A stretch of 64,000 bases of DNA from Micromonospora thermarum. GTDB lineage: Bacteria > Actinomycetota > Actinomycetes > Mycobacteriales > Micromonosporaceae. The position numbers were made by a program, and so were the translations under genes. Shown in pieces: positions 60,442 to 64,000 of the stretch; position 1 is the first letter of the stretch; each line of letters begins with the position of its first letter. The stretch covers positions 21,450 through 85,449 of the forward strand of contig NZ_JAATEO010000027.1 in the NCBI RefSeq assembly GCF_012034245.1. Reading direction: 5' to 3'. The notes beneath the pieces were generated by a model that did not search any database, had not been told where the DNA came from, and saw only the letters and a program-made list of their open reading frames with translations.

Positions 60442-62445
60442 TCACTCCGGGCGCGGGATGCGCCGGCGGGCGTCGGTGGCGGTCGACGGGCCCGGCGACC
60501 AGCGGGCGACCCAGGGCAGGTCGGCCGCCGGCGTGAGCACGCCGTCCTCCAGGGCGGCGTAGCGGCCGGCGAGGATCCGCGTGGCAGCCGCCGTGTCCAC
60601 CGAGTCGGTGTTGTCCCACAGGGCCGTGAAGAGCGCGTCCACCCGGACCCGGGCCTGCCGGCAGAAGAGGTCGGCCAGCTCGACGTTCTCCGGGCGGGTT
60701 TCCCGCTCGGCCGCCGCGCGGACACAGACCGCCGACATCGCGAACAGCTCCGCGCCGATGTCCACCACCCGGCCGAGGAACGCCTGCTTGCGCTCCATCT
60801 TGCCCTGCCAGCGGGACATCGCGTAGAACGTCGACCGGGCCAGCTTGCGGGAGAACCGCTCCACCTGGCGCAGGTGGCCGGCGAGCGGGCCGAACTCGCC
60901 GTACGCCCCGGGTGCCTGCCCGCGACCGACGGCGAGCGTCGGCAGCCACTTCGCGTAGAAGACACCGGCCCGCGCGCCGGCGCGCGCCTTGCGACCGAGA
61001 CCGGCGTCCGGGTCGATGATGTCGCCGGCCACGGAGAGGTGCGCGTCGACGGCCTCGCGGGCGATCAGCAGGTGCATGATCTCGGTGGAGCCCTCGAAGA
61101 TGCGGTTGATCCGCAGGTCACGCAGGATCTGCTCGACAGCGGCCGGGCGTTCGCCCCGGGCGGCGAGGGACTCGGCCGTCTCGTACCCGCGCCCGCCCCG
61201 GATCTGGATCAGCTCGTCGGCGATCCGCCAGGCCATCTCGCTCGCGTAGAGCTTGACCAGCGCCGCCTCGATCCGGATGTCGTTGCGGTCGTCGTCGGCG
61301 AGCAGGCAGCACAGGTCCAGCATGGTCTCCATGCCGTACGTGGTCGCCGCGATGAAGGAGAGCTTCTGCGCGACGGCCTCGTGCTCACCGACCGGCCGGC
61401 CCCACTGGACCCGGTCGGCCGCCCACTCCCGGGCCACGTTGAGCGCCCACTTGCCGGCGCCGACGCACATCGCGGGCAGCGAGAGCCGCCCGGTGTTGAG
61501 CGTGGTCAGGGCGATCTTCAGGCCCTTGCCCTCACCGCCGATCACGTTCTCCTTGGGCACGAACACGTCGTGGAAGCGGGTGAGGCTGTTCTCCAGGCCG
61601 CGCAGCCCGAGGAACGCGTTGCGCCGCTCGACGGTGATGCCCTCGGAGTCGCCCTCGACGACGAACGCGGTGATCCCGCCCCGCCTCCCCTCGCCGGCCG
61701 GTACGCGGGCCATCACCACGAGCAGGGTGGCAACCGTGCCGTTGGTGGCCCACAGCTTGACGCCGTTGAGCTTGTACCCGCTGCCGTCCGGCGTCGGCTC
61801 GGCGGTGGTCGCCAGGCGGGCCGGGTCGCTTCCCACGTCCGGCTCGGTGAGCAGGAACGCGGAGACCTCGCCCGCGGCGAGCCGGGGCAGGAAGCGCTGC
61901 TTCTGCTCGGCGGTGCCGAACATCTTGAGCGGCTGCGGCACGCCGATGGACTGGTGCGCGGACAGCAGCGCGCCGATCGCCGGGCTGACCGAGCCGGCGA
62001 GCATCAGGGCCCGGCAGTAGTGCAGGTTGCTCAGCCCCAGACCGCCGTACGACCGGTCGATCTTCATGCCGAACGCGCCGAGCCGGGCCAGCCCCTGGAA
62101 CACCTCGTCGGGGATGGCCGCGTCCCGCTCGATGGCGGCACCGTCCACCTCGGAGGCCAGGTACTCCCGGAGCCGGCCGAGGAACTCGTCGGCCCGCGCC
62201 ACGTCGTCGGGCGCCGACCGCGGCCAGGGGTTGATGAGGTCGAGCCGGAACCGGCCCAGGAAGAGTTCCTTGCCGAAGCTCGGGCGGTCCCACGAGGATT
62301 CCCGCGCGGCCTCGGCGACCTGGCGGGCCTCCTTCTCGGTGACCTGGCCGGCCTCGGTGGGCAGCGGGCCGGCCGTGCCGGCGGTGGTGGGCTGCTCAGG
62401 GCCGGTGCCGTCGGGTGCGGACCGGCTGTTCTGCGTCGTGGTCAC
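60442..62445 (-). CDS. Acyl-CoA dehydrogenase family protein
   Basis: A 667-residue flavoenzyme that introduces a trans-2 double bond into acyl-CoA. The long form (with C-terminal extension of about 200 residues) resembles the very-long-chain and MMCD-like members. N-terminal domain DEVFQGLARLGAFGMKIDRS (about 110-129), FAD block AFLLTEPDVGSDPARLATTA (about 192-211), second block EGKGLKIALTTLNTGRLSLP (about 292-311), and catalytic-region RINRIFEGSTEIMHLLIARE (about 441-460), with Glu in FEGSTEI. GTG at 62445 has GAGGAGG five bases upstream and is preferred to the ATG at 62499. Probably acts in beta-oxidation. Confidence 0.93.
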   Translation of the reverse strand: MTTTQNSRSAPDGTGPEQPTTAGTAGPLPTEAGQVTEKEARQVAEAARESSWDRPSFGKELFLGRFRLDLINPWPRSAPDDVARADEFLGRLREYLASEVDGAAIERDAAIPDEVFQGLARLGAFGMKIDRSYGGLGLSNLHYCRALMLAGSVSPAIGALLSAHQSIGVPQPLKMFGTAEQKQRFLPRLAAGEVSAFLLTEPDVGSDPARLATTAEPTPDGSGYKLNGVKLWATNGTVATLLVVMARVPAGEGRRGGITAFVVEGDSEGITVERRNAFLGLRGLENSLTRFHDVFVPKENVIGGEGKGLKIALTTLNTGRLSLPAMCVGAGKWALNVAREWAADRVQWGRPVGEHEAVAQKLSFIAATTYGMETMLDLCCLLADDDRNDIRIEAALVKLYASEMAWRIADELIQIRGGRGYETAESLAARGERPAAVEQILRDLRINRIFEGSTEIMHLLIAREAVDAHLSVAGDIIDPDAGLGRKARAGARAGVFYAKWLPTLAVGRGQAPGAYGEFGPLAGHLRQVERFSRKLARSTFYAMSRWQGKMERKQAFLGRVVDIGAELFAMSAVCVRAAAERETRPENVELADLFCRQARVRVDALFTALWDNTDSVDTAAATRILAGRYAALEDGVLTPAADLPWVARWSPGPSTATDARRRIPRPE

Positions 62446-62497
62446 GGCTGCCTCCTCGAACCTCGGTCCGGATGCGTCGACGTGCTCGACATCTGCC

Positions 62498-62530
62498 ACG
62501 CTACCCCCGGGTGTTACCCAGGGGTAGCGT
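62498..62530. promoter_or_regulatory. Large palindrome between DUF6328 and acyl-CoA dehydrogenase genes
   Basis: ACGCTACCCCCGGGT (62498-62512) and ACCCAGGGGTAGCGT (62516-62530) match as an inverted repeat at 14 of 15 positions around GTT. It lies 53-85 bases before the dehydrogenase start and 35 bases after the DUF6328 stop, so it is either an operator for the former or a terminator for the latter. No T-tract follows. Confidence 0.6.
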
Positions 62531-62564
62531 TGGATGAAGATCGATTTACCCGGTTCGTCGCCGG

Positions 62565-63065
62565 TCAGCCGCCGTACGACGTGGGGCTGTCCTCATCGTC
62601 CTCCAGATCGTCCTCGCCCCAGTTGCGGCGGGCGAACGGCAGGACGGCCCAGAAGGTCAGGAACCAGATCGCCGTGACCGCGCTGAGCCCGAAGGCGATC
62701 GTCCGGTCGAGCACGAAGTCGGTGATCAGCAGGACCGCGCTGACCATCGAGACCAGCATGAACGCGAGGCCGCCGCTCGCCATCCGGTGCGCGAAGCGGA
62801 CCAGCTCCGGCTTGCGCCCCTGCCGGAACAGCGCCCGGTGGAAGGCCACCGGAGAGATGATCAGGGCGGTGGCACCGGCCGCGGACAGCAACGCGACGAT
62901 GTAGACGTCCTTCTGGAAGGCGGTCGTCCGCTCGAACCCGGCGCTGAACGGCAGGGTGAGCAGGAAGGCGAAGAGGATCTGCACACCCGTCTGCGCGACC
63001 CGCAACTCCTGCAACAGGTCGGCGAAGTTGCGCTGCCAGCGCTGCTTCTCGGTCTCCTTCGACAC
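62565..63065 (-). CDS. DUF6328 family membrane protein
   Basis: A 166-residue protein with four membrane helices: LRVAQTGVQILFAFLLTLPF (about 21-40), VYIVALLSAAGATALIISPV (about 54-73), MASGGLAFMLVSMVSAVLLI (about 94-113) and FGLSAVTAIWFLTFWAVLPF (about 124-143). LLQELRVAQTGVQILFAFLL is the family hallmark of this uncharacterised actinobacterial group. The end is acidic (WGEDDLEDDEDSP). ATG at 63065 has GGAGGTAGC upstream. Confidence 0.9.
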   Translation of the reverse strand: MSKETEKQRWQRNFADLLQELRVAQTGVQILFAFLLTLPFSAGFERTTAFQKDVYIVALLSAAGATALIISPVAFHRALFRQGRKPELVRFAHRMASGGLAFMLVSMVSAVLLITDFVLDRTIAFGLSAVTAIWFLTFWAVLPFARRNWGEDDLEDDEDSPTSYGG

Positions 63066-63179
63066 GCGCTACCTCCGGTGCGAACGTACTGCCGGCGGAG
63101 CCCTCCGCCGGCAGGAACGCTGATGCCCCACCGCGCGTTCGGCGAAACCGGCTCACGAACCGGCGTGCCGCCCCGCCGC

Positions 63180-63959
63180 TCAGGCGCCGCGGCGGATGCG
63201 ACCGGCGTAGCGGGCCTCCAGGGCGTCGTTGTGCGCGTCGCCACCGGCGATGTTCGCCGACAGGTAGACCGGGGGCCGCTCCCCCGCGGCGAGCAGCCGG
63301 GCCACCACCTCGACCGTGATCTGCTGGGCCAGCAACGCCGCCGTGATCGACGAGATCGCGCCGATCGCGCCGCCCCCGGGCAGCGGCAGGGTGGCGTCGC
63401 CGTACGGGGCGCCGTTGTCGAGCACCACGTCGGCGAAGTCGGCGAGCCTGCGCCCCGACGGGTGGCGCGACTCCATCCGGCCGGAGTGCTCGGCCGAGGT
63501 GATCGCGATCAGCCCGTGCCCCTTGTCGCGCACCAGCGCGGCGAACTCCACCATCGCCCCGTTCACACCTGAGTTGGAGGCGAGCACGAAGACGTCCGGC
63601 GGCCGGATCGGCGCGAGGTCGTACAGGCGGTGCGCCACCGACGGGTCGCGCTCCAGGCGTGGCCCGAGCACGTCCGGCGACGCGCCGCCGACCAGCACGA
63701 GGTCGCGCAGGGCGATCCGGTTGGTGGGCACCAGCCCACCGGCCCGCCCGGCGATCTCCATCGCGAGGGCCTCCGAGTGGCCGGTACCGAACGCGTGCAC
63801 CACGCCGTCCGCCCGCAGGGCCTCGGCGATCAGGTCGGCGGCCCGGCCCACGGCCTCCCGCTGGCTCGCCGCCACCCGGTGCATCGTCGCGGTGACCACC
63901 GCCAGGTAGTCCTCGGCGGTCGGCGCCACGTCCCCTGCGTCCAATTCGGTCCCCCTCAT
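63180..63959 (-). CDS. SIS-domain protein (UPF0309-like sugar phosphate binding)
   Basis: A 259-residue protein with one SIS (sugar isomerase) domain: VVHAFGTGHSEALAMEIAGR (about 53-72), DVFVLASNSGVNGAMVEFAA (about 121-140) and LIAITSAEHSGRMESRHPSG (about 150-169). The build matches the UPF0309 group related to phosphoheptose isomerase and MurQ. Members bind phosphosugars and may isomerise them. ATG at 63959 is one possible start; GTG at 63929 has AGGGGAC upstream and is equally likely. An inverted repeat lies directly upstream. Confidence 0.87.
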   Translation of the reverse strand: MRGTELDAGDVAPTAEDYLAVVTATMHRVAASQREAVGRAADLIAEALRADGVVHAFGTGHSEALAMEIAGRAGGLVPTNRIALRDLVLVGGASPDVLGPRLERDPSVAHRLYDLAPIRPPDVFVLASNSGVNGAMVEFAALVRDKGHGLIAITSAEHSGRMESRHPSGRRLADFADVVLDNGAPYGDATLPLPGGGAIGAISSITAALLAQQITVEVVARLLAAGERPPVYLSANIAGGDAHNDALEARYAGRIRRGA

Positions 63960-63963
63960 CAGG

Positions 63964-64000
63964 AGACTGTCGGGAAACCCCCGATGTTTCCGGACAGTCT
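63964..64000. promoter_or_regulatory. Inverted repeat upstream of the SIS gene, at the window edge
   Basis: AGACTGTCGGGAAAC (63964-63978) pairs with GTTTCCGGACAGTCT (63986-64000) at 14 of 15 positions around a seven-base loop. It reaches the last base, so the full extent is unknown. Operator of the SIS gene, or terminator of a gene beyond the window. Confidence 0.5.

Overview
The window is a chromosomal stretch of a high-GC actinomycete, most likely Micromonospora or a close Micromonosporaceae relative. This is inferred from very high GC with GTG starts and ATGA/TGATG gene overlaps, an XRE(DUF5753)/DUF397 pair, several secreted multidomain carbohydrate proteins, and short dispersed palindromes with a GGGGCCCC core of a kind I associate with that family. 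No rRNA, phage, integrase, transposase or CRISPR was seen. There is one tRNA (Asn).

Region 1 (1-3.2 kb) holds the 5' end of an FAD oxidoreductase, an MMPL exporter, tRNA-Asn and a YtxH-like protein. Region 2 (3.4-15.8 kb) is a sugar locus. It has three large secreted proteins built from ThuA, sorbosone/glucose-dehydrogenase propeller, DUF1080, PKD, CBM6 and ricin-B modules, two xylose-isomerase-like TIM barrels (one Tat-exported), and a ROK regulator. The modules point to extracellular oxidation and hydrolysis of glycosides by a 3-keto-sugar type chemistry (inference).

Region 3 (16.2-24.8 kb) is one tightly overlapping minus-strand operon of eight genes: inositol-phosphate synthase homologue, UbiA prenyltransferase (EboC-like), TIM-barrel isomerase, EboA-like, TatD hydrolase (EboB-like), EboE, phosphodiesterase-fold EboF-like, and polyprenyl diphosphate synthase. 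It looks like an actinobacterial form of the ebo metabolite-traffic cluster in which a cyclitol-phosphate synthase takes the place of the sugar-phosphate cyclase EboD. It is the best candidate here for an uncharacterised pathway, possibly making and exporting a prenylated cyclitol. Region 4 (25.3-31.7 kb) is a Gfo/Idh oxidoreductase, a ribose-type ABC importer and a second ROK regulator.

Region 5 (32-45.2 kb) has a BrkB-like protein, an ABC-2 exporter whose ATPase is separated from its two permeases by about 2.9 kb of small regulatory genes, then dnaG, a siderophore-interacting protein, dGTPase, VOC and roadblock proteins. Region 6 (45.2-54.9 kb) has ppdK, a GH20 hexosaminidase, a secreted C39-like peptidase, dusB, an AbiEi/DUF559 protein bracketed by palindromic elements, and glyS. 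Region 7 (55-64 kb) has small membrane proteins, a zinc ABC importer with a Zur-like box and a SmtB-type sensor, an acyl-CoA dehydrogenase, DUF6328 and a SIS-domain protein.

Three repeat families recur between genes: imperfect hairpins headed GATCTTGCACTT (3 copies), long perfect hairpins of 21-27 bp arms (3 copies), and double GGGGCCCC palindromes (3 copies). The two ricin-B lectin modules share 362 of 363 identical bases.
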